64,000 nucleotides of DNA, taken from Thioclava indica (GTDB lineage Bacteria > Pseudomonadota > Alphaproteobacteria > Rhodobacterales > Rhodobacteraceae). The notes under the pieces are model-generated. The model did no database searches. It was given only the letters and a program-made list of their open reading frames with translations, and was not told the DNA's origin. The stretch is taken from assembly GCF_000714545.1 (NCBI RefSeq), contig NZ_AUNB01000011.1, positions 1 through 64,000 on the forward strand, in the 5' to 3' direction. Below, piece by piece: positions 8,429-17,350 of the stretch. Position numbers and translations under genes: made by a program. Numbering within the stretch: the stretch's first letter is position 1; every line of letters begins with the position of its first letter.

Positions 8429-9145
8429 ATGACGCAAATTGACCTGACCGGAATTTCTTCCAAGGCAATTCCGACGCCTGCAATCGCGTTAATCGGCTTT
8501 CAACGCACAACGCAAATCAGCCGCAAATCCCGGCTGGCTTGGGAAGCTGGCGACCGTTCAATCCTCAATGCCGAAGCCGAAGCACGGCGCGACGAAATAT
8601 TCAACGGCGCCTTGTCCGAGGTCTACGAAGAATTCGTGCCCCTGTGTGCGGGGCTGGCCAAGGCCGGACGCACGCCGCGCCACGTCATAGATATCGGCTG
8701 CGGTCAGGCGCTTAACGATGTGCTCATGGTCAAGGCCTACGACTCGCGTATCACATTGATTGATATCGAAGAAACCAGTGACCAATATCACCGTTGGAAA
8801 GAGAGCGGTGCGGGCTATGCCTCGCTCGCCGCAGCCAAGGCCTTTCTTGAGGATAACGGCGCGCGCGATGTGCAAGCGCTCAATCCGCGCCTTGATACTG
8901 ACAGTTTGGCGGACGTATCGGGTGACTTAGTTACCAGCCTCATCTCGTGTGGTTTCCACTACCCGATCGGTGAGTATCTGGATCTGATGTTGCAGACGGT
9001 CAAATCGGGGGGCGCCGTGATTCTCGACGTGCGACCGTACTATCGTAACAACCCGGACGCGGCGCTGCGCACGTTACTTGCAGAAACAAAGCAAACCGTC
9101 ATTAGCGATACCCCCAAGCGGCAACGCTTGCTATTCGCCCAGTAA
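8429..9145 (+). CDS. class I SAM-dependent methyltransferase-like protein
   Basis: 238 residues. SAM-binding motif I is clear (HVIDIGCGQALND, about residues 86-98), followed by an acidic end of beta-2 (ITLIDIEE) and, later, DLVTSLISCGFHYP and VKSGGAVILDVRPYY, matching motifs of Rossmann-fold methyltransferases. The substrate is unknown. The N-terminal 60 residues are charged and not recognisable. It sits between rlmH and gpmI, a position where I recall no conserved methyltransferase, so it may be an accessory insertion. Confidence 0.7.
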   Translation: MTQIDLTGISSKAIPTPAIALIGFQRTTQISRKSRLAWEAGDRSILNAEAEARRDEIFNGALSEVYEEFVPLCAGLAKAGRTPRHVIDIGCGQALNDVLMVKAYDSRITLIDIEETSDQYHRWKESGAGYASLAAAKAFLEDNGARDVQALNPRLDTDSLADVSGDLVTSLISCGFHYPIGEYLDLMLQTVKSGGAVILDVRPYYRNNPDAALRTLLAETKQTVISDTPKRQRLLFAQ

Positions 9146-9217
9146 GTCAATGGGCGAGGCGGTTGCTCGTTTCTCGCCAGACGCGTAAACAACATCAACA
9201 GCTAGCAGGAGGTGGCG

Positions 9218-10738
9218 ATGAGCAATCCGAAACCGGTGATCTTGTGCATTCTCGACGGTTGGGGTGAACGCCCCGAGACCGAGGGTAACGCCCCAGCGCT
9301 GGCCAACACCCCCAATATCGACGCGATCTGGGGTAATGGCACGAAAGCGACGCTGGTCACATTTGGCCCCGATGTCGGTTTGCCAACCGGACAGATGGGC
9401 AATTCCGAGGTCGGTCACACCAATATCGGCGCGGGCCGGGTCGTAGCGATGGATTTGGGGCAAATTGATCTGGCGATTGAGGATGGTTCGTTTTTCAAAA
9501 ACGAAGCAATCCTTAGCTTTATCGACACGCTAAAAGGCACAGACGGTCGCGCGCATCTGATGGGCGTTGTCTCGGATGGTGGCGTGCATGGCCATATCGA
9601 ACACCTTCTGGCGGCCTGCAAGATGATCTCGGATGCTGGTATTCCGGTGGTCGTTCACGCGATTACCGACGGGCGCGATGTGGCTCCTGATAGCGCGAAA
9701 CGCTTCATTGATGATCTGGTCGCACGGCTGCCCGAGGGCTGCACGATTGCGACTGTGATCGGGCGTTATTTTGCAATGGATCGCGACAATCGCTGGGATC
9801 GGGTCGGGCGCGCCTATGATGCGATGATGAAGGGGGAGGGGGAGCATGCCGCGACTCCTGCCGAGGCCGTGGCCCAAAGCTATGCGCTCAAAGAGATGGA
9901 CGAATTCATCCAGCCCACGGTGATCGGCGATTACGCCGGGGCCAAGGATGGCGATGGTCTGTTCTGCCTCAACTTCCGGGCCGATCGCGCGCGCGAAATT
10001 CTCGCCGCCATTGGCGCGCCCGATTTTGACAGGTTTGACACGGGCAAGCGCCCGAAACTGGCGGCGATGCTGGGCATGGTGCAATATTCCGAGGCCCATA
10101 ACGCCTATATGAGCGTCGCCTATCCCAAGCGCGAACTGGTTAACACGCTGGGCGAATGGGTGGCCAAACAGGGCAAAACCCAGTTTCACATCGCCGAAAC
10201 CGAGAAATACCCCCATGTCACCTTCTTCCTGAATGGCGGGCGCGAAGAACCTTGGCAGGGCGAAGATCGCTTCATGCCAAAATCGCCGAAAGTGGCGACC
10301 TATGACATGCAGCCGGAAATGAGCGCGCCCGAAGTGACCGAGCATCTCATCGGCGCGATTGAGGCCGGTTACGACCTGATCATCGTGAACTACGCCAATG
10401 GCGATATGGTCGGTCACACCGGCTCGCTTGAGGCGGCGATGGCGGCTTGCGAAGAGGTGGATCGCGACATTGGCCGCGTCGTTGAGGCGCTGAACAAGGC
10501 GGGCGGTGCGATGATCATCACCGCCGATCACGGCAATTGCGAAACCATGATCGACCCGGTAACCGGCGGGCCGCATACGGCACACACGACCAATCTTGTG
10601 CCCGTGGCGCTGGTGGGTGGACCAAAAGGCGCCAAGCTGCACAAGGGACGGCTGGCTGATCTTGCGCCAAGCCTGCTAGAGCTGATGGGCCTGCCGATTC
10701 CGCCCGAAATGACCGGAAAGAGCCTGATCGAAACGTGA
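9218..10738 (+). CDS. gpmI: 2,3-bisphosphoglycerate-independent phosphoglycerate mutase
   Basis: 506 residues, normal for GpmI. It interconverts 3- and 2-phosphoglycerate in glycolysis using a metal-bound phosphoserine. The N-terminus PVILCILDGWGERPETEGNA carries the first metal ligand; the catalytic serine lies in PTGQMGNSEVGHTNIGAGR near residue 65; ITADHGNCE near the C-terminus is another metal site. ATG 9218 follows AGGAGG; a GTG at 9212 overlaps that site. Its stop overlaps the GTG start of the EnvC-like gene. Confidence 0.96.
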   Translation: MSNPKPVILCILDGWGERPETEGNAPALANTPNIDAIWGNGTKATLVTFGPDVGLPTGQMGNSEVGHTNIGAGRVVAMDLGQIDLAIEDGSFFKNEAILSFIDTLKGTDGRAHLMGVVSDGGVHGHIEHLLAACKMISDAGIPVVVHAITDGRDVAPDSAKRFIDDLVARLPEGCTIATVIGRYFAMDRDNRWDRVGRAYDAMMKGEGEHAATPAEAVAQSYALKEMDEFIQPTVIGDYAGAKDGDGLFCLNFRADRAREILAAIGAPDFDRFDTGKRPKLAAMLGMVQYSEAHNAYMSVAYPKRELVNTLGEWVAKQGKTQFHIAETEKYPHVTFFLNGGREEPWQGEDRFMPKSPKVATYDMQPEMSAPEVTEHLIGAIEAGYDLIIVNYANGDMVGHTGSLEAAMAACEEVDRDIGRVVEALNKAGGAMIITADHGNCETMIDPVTGGPHTAHTTNLVPVALVGGPKGAKLHKGRLADLAPSLLELMGLPIPPEMTGKSLIET

Positions 10739-11880
10739 TACGCGCCGCTCTTCTTGCCACTTTCCTGCTGACGGGCGCAGCCGCGCAGGCCGAAACTGCG
10801 GCCGACACGGCCATGTCCGCCGCCAGCGATCTGCGCAAGGCGATTACGGCGCTGGATGACGCAAACACCAAAGCCGACCGCGTGGGCGCGTTGACCAAAA
10901 CGATCTCGGCCTATGAGGTTGGCTTGGGCGCGCTGCGTGACGGGCTGCGCCGGGCGGCGATCCGCGAAAATGAAATCAAACAAGGCTTTGATGCGAAGCG
11001 CGAGGAACTGGGCAGCTTGCTGGCTGTGATGTCGACGATGCAGCAATCAGATGGCCCGCTTTTGCTGCTGCACCCCTCGGGGCCGGAAGGGTCTGCGCGC
11101 TCGGGGATGGTGCTATCGTCGGTCGCGCCTGCGCTGCAACAAGAAGCGGAAGGTCTGCGCAAACAGCTTGATGAGATCGCTACCTTACGGAAATTGCAGG
11201 AAAATGCGCGCTCGGTGCTCGAACAGGGCATGACCTCGGTCACGCAAGCGCGCACGGCGCTGTCTGACGCGATATCTGAACGCACAAAGCTGCCTCAACG
11301 TTATCTTGAGGAACCCGAAGAGCTGCGCAAACTGGTCAACAGCGCCGATACGCTGGAAGGGTTCGCCACCGGCCTCAGCGGGATGGAAACCGATATCGGC
11401 CCGCCGATGGATGACTTCGCGGGCGCCGAAGGCACGCTGAAACTGCCGGTGATCGGTTCGCTGCTGCGCCATTTCAACGAAACCGATGCGGCAGGCATCA
11501 AACGTCCCGGGCTTGTGATCGCGACGGCCCCCGCAGCGCTGGTCACCACGCCCTGGCCTGCGACGATCAGATATCGTGGGCCATTGCTTGACTACGGAAA
11601 TGTGATGGTGCTTGAGCCAGCGGAAGGATATCTTCTGGTTCTAGCAGGGCTGGGAACAGTCTATGGTGAGACGGGAGATGTGCTTCAAAAGGGGGCACCG
11701 ATAGGTTTAATGGGCGGAATAGCGCCGGGAGCAAAGGAATTCGGCAAAGAATTCGTGCAAGCGGCGCAAGACGGCGGTAGCGCAGGGCAAAGCGCCACGC
11801 TTTATTTAGAGCTGCGAAAGGGCGACACGCCCGTGGACCCGGCCCCGTGGTTCACCCAGACGAAAGGCGACAAAGGTTGA
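10735..11880 (+). CDS. EnvC-like murein hydrolase activator (degenerate LytM)
   Basis: 381 residues starting GTG at 10735 inside the gpmI stop. A signal peptide (IRAALLATFLLTGAAAQA) is followed by a long coiled-coil region (residues about 25-190) and a C-terminal LytM/M23-like domain (about 255-375). The expected zinc ligands are missing: the last HxH motif reads TLYLELR, and EPAEGYLLVLAGLG replaces the first histidine-containing part. This is how EnvC-type activators look: they switch on periplasmic amidases rather than cutting peptidoglycan. It precedes ctpA, with which it is probably co-transcribed. Confidence 0.85.
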   Translation: MIRAALLATFLLTGAAAQAETAADTAMSAASDLRKAITALDDANTKADRVGALTKTISAYEVGLGALRDGLRRAAIRENEIKQGFDAKREELGSLLAVMSTMQQSDGPLLLLHPSGPEGSARSGMVLSSVAPALQQEAEGLRKQLDEIATLRKLQENARSVLEQGMTSVTQARTALSDAISERTKLPQRYLEEPEELRKLVNSADTLEGFATGLSGMETDIGPPMDDFAGAEGTLKLPVIGSLLRHFNETDAAGIKRPGLVIATAPAALVTTPWPATIRYRGPLLDYGNVMVLEPAEGYLLVLAGLGTVYGETGDVLQKGAPIGLMGGIAPGAKEFGKEFVQAAQDGGSAGQSATLYLELRKGDTPVDPAPWFTQTKGDKG

Positions 11881-11882
11881 GT

Positions 11883-13289
11883 ATGAAAAAGTTCATGATG
11901 GCCGCGCTCGGCGGCACGTTAGCAGGCGCCGTTCTTTCGACACAGGTGGCTGCGCCGCTGATGGCGCAAGAGGCAAAGAAACCCGATTCAGTTTATCAAC
12001 AACTGGATCTGTTTGGCGATATCTTCGAGAAAATCCGCGAGGATTACGTCGAGCCCGTCGATTCCAAGAAGCTGATTGAAGCCGCGATCAACGGCATGCT
12101 CAGCTCGCTCGACCCCCATTCCAGCTACCTGCCGCCCAATGATTTCTCTGATATGCGCGTGCAAACGCGCGGCTCGTTTGGTGGTCTCGGGATCGAGGTG
12201 ACGCAGGAAGACGGTTTCGTCAAAGTCGTCTCGCCAATGGATGGCACGCCAGCCGCTGAAGCCGGGATCAAATCGGGTGATTTCATTACAGCCGTCGATG
12301 GCGAGTCTTTGATGGGCCTGCCCCTTGATGAAGCCGTGGACAAAATGCGCGGGCCGGTCGGTTCGGAAATCAAGATCACCATCGTGCGCGAAGGTGAAAA
12401 AGAGCCCTTCGACGTCACGCTGACCCGCGACACGATCAAGCTGACCGCCGTTAAGGGCCGTCACGATGGCGATACGGTGATCTTGCGGGTCACGACCTTT
12501 AACGACCAGACCTATGCGAACCTCGAATCCTCGATCAAAGAGCAGGTCAAGGAAATTGGCGGGATGGATAAGGTCGATGGGTTTATCGTCGATCTGCGAA
12601 ATAACCCCGGTGGCTTGCTGACGCAGGCGATCAAGGTTTCGGATGCCTTCCTCGACAAAGGGGAAATCGTTTCGACCCGTGGCCGCAATCCGCAAGACAG
12701 TGAGCGCTTCAACGCAACGCCCGGCGATCTGGCGGATGGCAAGCCGGTTGTCGTGCTGATCAATGGCGGCTCTGCCTCAGCCTCGGAAATCGTGACGGGC
12801 GCGCTGCAAGACCATCACCGCGCCATCGTCGTGGGGACCAAAAGCTTCGGCAAAGGCTCGGTTCAGACGGTGATGCCGATCAAGGGCGAGGGTGCGATGC
12901 GCCTCACCACGGCGCGCTATTACACGCCCTCGGGTCGCTCGATCCAAAGCCTTGGGATTTCGCCCAATGTCGTCGTACCCCAGCTTGATACGCCGCAGGA
13001 AGATGAGGCCGCCAAAGACGATGCGCCGAAACGCAAAGTGACGTCGGAAGCAGATCTGAAGGGCGCGATCACCAATGACTCGATGACGGAAGACGAAAAG
13101 AAACAGGCTTTGGACGAACGCACCAAAGCTGGCGAGGCCGCCAAGCGCCGCCTCGAAGATTTCCAGATGTCTTACGCCGTTGATCTGATCCAAGGGCTTT
13201 CAGCGCTGTCTTCGGATCAGCAAGCAGATCAGCCAACGCAAAAGGCCGAAGCGACCCCTGCGAAAAAAGATGACACCAAGAAGAACTAA
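11883..13289 (+). CDS. ctpA: S41-family C-terminal processing peptidase
   Basis: 468 residues. A signal peptide (about residues 1-30), then an N-terminal helical part, a PDZ domain (GSFGGLGIEVTQEDGFVKVVSPMDGTPAAEAGIKSGD, about 93-180) and the S41 protease core with the serine in INGGSASASEIV (about residue 305) and the lysine in VGTKSFGKGSVQ. It cleaves C-terminal ends of periplasmic proteins. The C-terminal 60 residues are charged and low in complexity. The ATG at 11883 follows AAAGG and lies two bases after the EnvC-like stop. The pairing with an amidase activator suggests a shared role in cell-wall remodelling. Confidence 0.93.
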   Translation: MKKFMMAALGGTLAGAVLSTQVAAPLMAQEAKKPDSVYQQLDLFGDIFEKIREDYVEPVDSKKLIEAAINGMLSSLDPHSSYLPPNDFSDMRVQTRGSFGGLGIEVTQEDGFVKVVSPMDGTPAAEAGIKSGDFITAVDGESLMGLPLDEAVDKMRGPVGSEIKITIVREGEKEPFDVTLTRDTIKLTAVKGRHDGDTVILRVTTFNDQTYANLESSIKEQVKEIGGMDKVDGFIVDLRNNPGGLLTQAIKVSDAFLDKGEIVSTRGRNPQDSERFNATPGDLADGKPVVVLINGGSASASEIVTGALQDHHRAIVVGTKSFGKGSVQTVMPIKGEGAMRLTTARYYTPSGRSIQSLGISPNVVVPQLDTPQEDEAAKDDAPKRKVTSEADLKGAITNDSMTEDEKKQALDERTKAGEAAKRRLEDFQMSYAVDLIQGLSALSSDQQADQPTQKAEATPAKKDDTKKN

Positions 13290-13290
13290 A

Positions 13291-13316
13291 GGAGAGGGGC
13301 CTTCGGGCCCCTTTTT
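13291..13316 (+). terminator. terminator-like hairpin between ctpA and rppH
   Basis: GGGGCC, TTCG tetraloop, GGCCCC, then TTTTT (stem 13296-13311). The GGAG at 13291-13294 lies just before the stem and the rppH ATG at 13320 just after it. Folding would bring them to about nine bases apart. It may act as terminator, as part of the ribosome binding site, or both. Confidence 0.75.
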
Positions 13317-13319
13317 CAT

Positions 13320-13805
13320 ATGACCCCAGAAGAAATTTCCAAACTTCCCTATCGTCGCAATGTCGGTGTGGTGCTGCTCAACTCGCAAGGCCGCGTCTTT
13401 GCCGGGCAGCGTATCGACAACCCCGGCCCCGCTTGGCAGATGCCGCAAGGCGGGATCGACAAGGGCGAGAAGCCCCGTGAAGCCGCGTTGCGCGAGCTGG
13501 AAGAAGAAACCGGAGTCACACCCGATCTTGTCGAACTGGTGGCCAAGACTTCGAAATGGATCAGCTACGAACTGCCCCACGATCTGGTGCCCAAAATTTG
13601 GAACGGGCGCTGGCGCGGGCAAGAGCAGAAATGGTTTCTCTATCGGTTCAACGGTCGTGACGATCAGGTCAAAATCGACACAGAACACGCCGAATTTTCG
13701 GTCTGGCAATGGATGAAATTTGACGAGCTGATCGACAAGATTGTGCCCTTCAAGCGCCACGTCTACGAATCCGTGCGCACCGAATTCAGGGACTATCTTC
13801 GCTAA
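13320..13805 (+). CDS. rppH: RNA pyrophosphohydrolase
   Basis: 161 residues, Nudix family. It removes pyrophosphate from the 5' triphosphate of mRNAs and so starts their decay. The Nudix box [23 protein letters not shown] is complete (about residues 42-64), and [23 protein letters not shown] is typical of RppH. There is no Shine-Dalgarno immediately upstream of the ATG: the only candidate lies on the far side of a terminator-like hairpin. It converges on nadC with a four-base gap. Confidence 0.95.
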   Translation: MTPEEISKLPYRRNVGVVLLNSQGRVFAGQRIDNPGPAWQMPQGGIDKGEKPREAALRELEEETGVTPDLVELVAKTSKWISYELPHDLVPKIWNGRWRGQEQKWFLYRFNGRDDQVKIDTEHAEFSVWQWMKFDELIDKIVPFKRHVYESVRTEFRDYLR

Positions 13806-13809
13806 AACC

Positions 13810-14646
13810 CTAGAAATCGAGTCCAAGATCAAGCGTTTGCGCCGAATGTGTCAGCGCGCCTGCCGAAATGTAATCGACGCCGGTCGCTGCAACCTCTGCG
13901 ATCCGCTCCAGCTTCATGTTCCCCGAGGCTTCCAGCGTGGCGCGCCCCGCATTCAACGCGACCGCAGCGCGCAGCTCATCGCTGGTCATGTTATCCAGCA
14001 AGATCACATCCGCACCGCCGATATGCAGCGCCTCCTCCATCTGGCGCAGCGTATCCACTTCTAGCTCAATGCGCATCATGTGGCTGCGCGCCGCTTTCGC
14101 CGCCTCGAGCACCTGACGCACGCCACCTGCTGCCGCGATGTGATTGTCTTTGATCAGGATCGCATCCGACAGCCCGTAGCGATGATTGAAGCCGCCGCCA
14201 TGGCTTACCGCCGCCTTTTCCAGCACCCGCAGGCCCGGCGTCGTCTTGCGGGTGCAGGTGACTCGCGCCTTGGTCCCCTTGGTTTGCGCCACGAATGCAG
14301 CCGTTTTCGTCGCAACACCACTCAGCCGGCCCGCGAAATTCAGCGCGACACGTTCGCCCATCAAGATCGACGCGGCCAATCCCTCAATCGTCATCAGCGT
14401 GTCGCCGGGCTTACACGCGGTTCCATCCGCCACGAGCACCTGCACCCGCAGCGCCGGATCAACCAACCGAAACGCCAGTGCGGCCACCTGCATTCCCGAA
14501 ACGATGCCGTCTTCACGCGCATTCAGCCGCGCCGCATAGGTCTTGCCCGCCGGGATCACCGCCTTGGTGGTCGCGTCACCCATCGGCGAGAGATCCTCGA
14601 TCAACGCAGCGCGCACAATCGGTTCAATCAACAACTCGGGCAGCAT
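13810..14646 (-). CDS. nadC: nicotinate-nucleotide pyrophosphorylase (carboxylating)
   Basis: 278 residues. It converts quinolinate and PRPP to nicotinate mononucleotide, the third step of de novo NAD synthesis. Recognisable parts: ALIEDLSPMGDATTKAVIPAG near the N-terminus, RKTTPGLRVLEKAAVSHGGGFNHRYGLSDAILIKDNH in the middle, and EASGNMKLERIAEVAATGVDYISAGALTHS at the end. The ATG at 14646 follows GGAGG and lies one base after the nadB stop. Last gene of nadA-nadB-nadC. Confidence 0.97.
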   Translation of the reverse strand: MLPELLIEPIVRAALIEDLSPMGDATTKAVIPAGKTYAARLNAREDGIVSGMQVAALAFRLVDPALRVQVLVADGTACKPGDTLMTIEGLAASILMGERVALNFAGRLSGVATKTAAFVAQTKGTKARVTCTRKTTPGLRVLEKAAVSHGGGFNHRYGLSDAILIKDNHIAAAGGVRQVLEAAKAARSHMMRIELEVDTLRQMEEALHIGGADVILLDNMTSDELRAAVALNAGRATLEASGNMKLERIAEVAATGVDYISAGALTHSAQTLDLGLDF

Positions 14647-14647
14647 A

Positions 14648-16198
14648 TCAATCCTCCAAAGCACGGGCGCGAATTTGCAGCGCCTCTTGCAGCGTCATTT
14701 TGGTTCTTTGGGCCATATTAGGGTCTGAGTCTGGGAAATCTGACCGAAAATGCCCACCCCGGCTTTCCTCGCGCGCCAGCGCCGCCGCCGCGATCAAAGT
14801 CGCGGTCGCCGTCATATTGCGCATCGTTTCGGTGCAAGCATGCGCCTCGACATCAGCAATGACACGCAGCGCCGATTTCAGCCCCGCCGCATCGCGCACC
14901 ACGCCAACCCCATCGGTCATCGCGTGGCGCAGGCGCATCAGTTGCTCTTCGTTTACCGAGATATTGCCTTCGGAAAACTCGGGCGAGACCTCTTCGGCAT
15001 CCTCAGTGTCACCCAATGCAGCCTCAATTCCCAGAGCGCAGATGCGCGCATAAACGAGCGCCTCAAGCAACCCGTTTGAGGCCAGCCTGTTCGCCCCATG
15101 CAGACCAGTTGAGGACGCCTCACCGCAGACCCAAAGTCGATCCAACGAACTTTGGCCCATCTCATCCGTATCAATCCCGCCCATGTGATAATGCGCGGCG
15201 GGGGCTACGGGAATGGGCTGTGAAACAGGGTCTATTCCGGCGCGTTTGCACGATTCCGCAACGGCCGGAAACCGGGTCAAAACCTCTGCGCCCAGCGCCG
15301 CGCGGGTATCGAGTGCAGGCTCGCGACCCGCCTGACGTTCAAGATACACGGCGCGGGCCACGATGTCGCGTGGCGCCAATTCTGCATCGGGATGCACGGC
15401 CAGCATAAACCGTTCACCCGCGATGTTGATCAGCGTCGCGCCTTCGCCGCGTAAAGCCTCGGTTGCCAGCGGGGCGGGGTCCTCACCGCTCGCAATTGCG
15501 GTCGGGTGAAACTGCACGAATTCGGGATCCGCGATACGCGCACCAGCCCGCGCCGCCATACCGATCACCTGCCCGCGAATACGCGGCGGATTGGTCGTCA
15601 CGGCAAACAACCCGCCAGAGCCGCCGCCTGCCAGTAACACAGCGGGACTGCGGATCAACGTAGCGCCCGAGGGCGCATAGGCGCGCTCAATCCACACGCC
15701 GGTGACCGTGCCGTCCTTGACCTCAAGCCCTTGGGCTAGAACCCCCTCAAGCACTTGAATCGAAGGTGATTTCCGCACCGCACCGATTAGCGTCTGCATG
15801 ATTTCGCGACCGGCCTGATCGCCCTTGACCCGCACCACGCGAGCCTGAGAATGCGCCGCCTCGCGCGACATCACATAGCCGCCCTCCGCGTCGCGATCAA
15901 AGGGCGTGCCAAGATTGGTCAGCTCCAGAATATGCTGGCGCGCCTCGTCAGTGACCAGTCGCGCGATCTCGGGCGATACCGTGCCCGCGCCTGCCGTGAC
16001 CGTGTCGCGCGCATGGGCCTCGGCGGTGTCGCCCGCAGCCATTGCCGCGGCCACACCACCTTGCGCCCAAGCCGAAGACGCCCCTTCGCCCAGTGTCTCA
16101 GGCGAAATCACCAGAACCGGACGCGGCGCGAGTTTTAGCGCGGCATACAGCGCACCAAGCCCGGCGCCGACGATGATGATGCGATTGGTTTCGATCAC
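14648..16198 (-). CDS. nadB: L-aspartate oxidase
   Basis: 516 residues. The FAD enzyme oxidises L-aspartate to iminoaspartate, the first step of de novo NAD synthesis. The N-terminal FAD motif IIIVGAGLGALYAALKL and the flavoprotein motif SSAWAQGGVAAAMAAGDT are present, as is HYHMGGIDTDEMGQSS of the active site and a C-terminal helical domain. It starts with GTG overlapping the nadA stop (GTGA), which suggests translational coupling. The enzyme passes its unstable product to NadA. Confidence 0.96.
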   Translation of the reverse strand: MIETNRIIIVGAGLGALYAALKLAPRPVLVISPETLGEGASSAWAQGGVAAAMAAGDTAEAHARDTVTAGAGTVSPEIARLVTDEARQHILELTNLGTPFDRDAEGGYVMSREAAHSQARVVRVKGDQAGREIMQTLIGAVRKSPSIQVLEGVLAQGLEVKDGTVTGVWIERAYAPSGATLIRSPAVLLAGGGSGGLFAVTTNPPRIRGQVIGMAARAGARIADPEFVQFHPTAIASGEDPAPLATEALRGEGATLINIAGERFMLAVHPDAELAPRDIVARAVYLERQAGREPALDTRAALGAEVLTRFPAVAESCKRAGIDPVSQPIPVAPAAHYHMGGIDTDEMGQSSLDRLWVCGEASSTGLHGANRLASNGLLEALVYARICALGIEAALGDTEDAEEVSPEFSEGNISVNEEQLMRLRHAMTDGVGVVRDAAGLKSALRVIADVEAHACTETMRNMTATATLIAAAALAREESRGGHFRSDFPDSDPNMAQRTKMTLQEALQIRARALED

Positions 16199-17247
16199 TT
16201 GGCCAAAGCCTGCGAAAGCTCAATCATCCGCTCAACGGCGATTTTCGCCTTGGCGGCGATCTGGGGGTCGACCTCAACCGCCTCGGTGCCGGTATGCAGC
16301 GACCACAGGATTTTCTCGAGCGTGATCTTCTTCATATAGGGACACATGTTGCACGGCCCGGTGAAATCGACCTCGGGCAGGGCATCGGCGATGTTTGAGG
16401 CCATTGAGCATTCGGTAACCAACATCGCGCTGCCCGGCATTTCGCGCGTCACGTAGTCTATAATCCCCGACGTCGAGCCCGAGAAATCCGACACAGCCAC
16501 CACATCAGGCGGGCATTCGGGATGCGCGATGATGCGGGTATCGGAATTGAGCGCGCGGAAAGCGTTAATATCGTCCTTGGTATATTGCTCATGCACGATG
16601 CAGGAACCTTCCCACCAGACGACCTTTTTCTGCGGCACCTCATTGGCGACATTCTGCGCAAGATATTGATCTGGCGTCATAATTACCACATCGCTATCCA
16701 TTTCTGCAACGATCTGGGCCGCATTGGAAGAGGTGCAGCAAATGTCCGAGGCCGCCTTCACCTCGGCGGTGGTGTTAACGTAGCTCACGACCGGCGCGCC
16801 GGGATATTTCGCGCGCATCTCGGCGATCCCCTCGGCGGTGATCGATTCCGCGAGAGAGCAGCCCGCTTTGACATCGGGGATCAGCACAGTCTTGGCGGGG
16901 TTCAGGATTTTCGACGTTTCGGCCATGAAATGCACACCGCATTGCACGATGGTATCGGCCTGAACCTTGGTCGCCTCAATGGCCAATTGCAGGCTATCAC
17001 CCACAACATCTGCCACGCCGTGGTAGATTTCCGGCGTCATATAGTTATGCGCAAGGATCACCGCGTTCTTCTCGCGCTTCAGCTTGTTGATGGCGCGGAT
17101 GTAGGGCGCGTAACGTGCGAAGTCAGGAAGCGGAACGACCCGATCCATCTTGGCGTGGATATCGCGCATCTCCTCGGCCAGATCCATCGAGGGCGCAAGA
17201 TCATAGATCTCGGCCAAAGTGGCACGCATCGTGGTCAGGTCCAGCAT
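16195..17247 (-). CDS. nadA: quinolinate synthase
   Basis: 350 residues. It condenses iminoaspartate with dihydroxyacetone phosphate to quinolinate using an oxygen-sensitive [4Fe-4S] cluster. Cysteines that fit the cluster are in VQCGVHFMAE, VTECSMASNIAD and GPCNMCPYMKKI. AVILAHNYMTPEIYHGVADVVGDS is a typical N-terminal segment. It starts with a GGAGG-type site and heads nadABC. A perfect TTAA-N7-TTAA lies 47 bases upstream. Confidence 0.97.
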   Translation of the reverse strand: MLDLTTMRATLAEIYDLAPSMDLAEEMRDIHAKMDRVVPLPDFARYAPYIRAINKLKREKNAVILAHNYMTPEIYHGVADVVGDSLQLAIEATKVQADTIVQCGVHFMAETSKILNPAKTVLIPDVKAGCSLAESITAEGIAEMRAKYPGAPVVSYVNTTAEVKAASDICCTSSNAAQIVAEMDSDVVIMTPDQYLAQNVANEVPQKKVVWWEGSCIVHEQYTKDDINAFRALNSDTRIIAHPECPPDVVAVSDFSGSTSGIIDYVTREMPGSAMLVTECSMASNIADALPEVDFTGPCNMCPYMKKITLEKILWSLHTGTEAVEVDPQIAAKAKIAVERMIELSQALAK

Positions 17248-17293
17248 GGGTATCCTCCCTCAAGCTCGAAACAGGTCTTGGATGTAGGCACAG

Positions 17294-17308
17294 TTAACGC
17301 AAGGTTAA
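17294..17308. promoter_or_regulatory. CtrA-type site TTAA-N7-TTAA upstream of nadA
   Basis: TTAACGCAAGGTTAA, a perfect match to the consensus bound by the alphaproteobacterial cell-cycle regulator CtrA. It lies between dnaQ and nadA. No experimental support is available, and a chance match is possible. Confidence 0.4.
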
Positions 17309-17350
17309 ATGGGAAACACGGCGAAACCTGCGCAAAACACTGGTTTCCGC

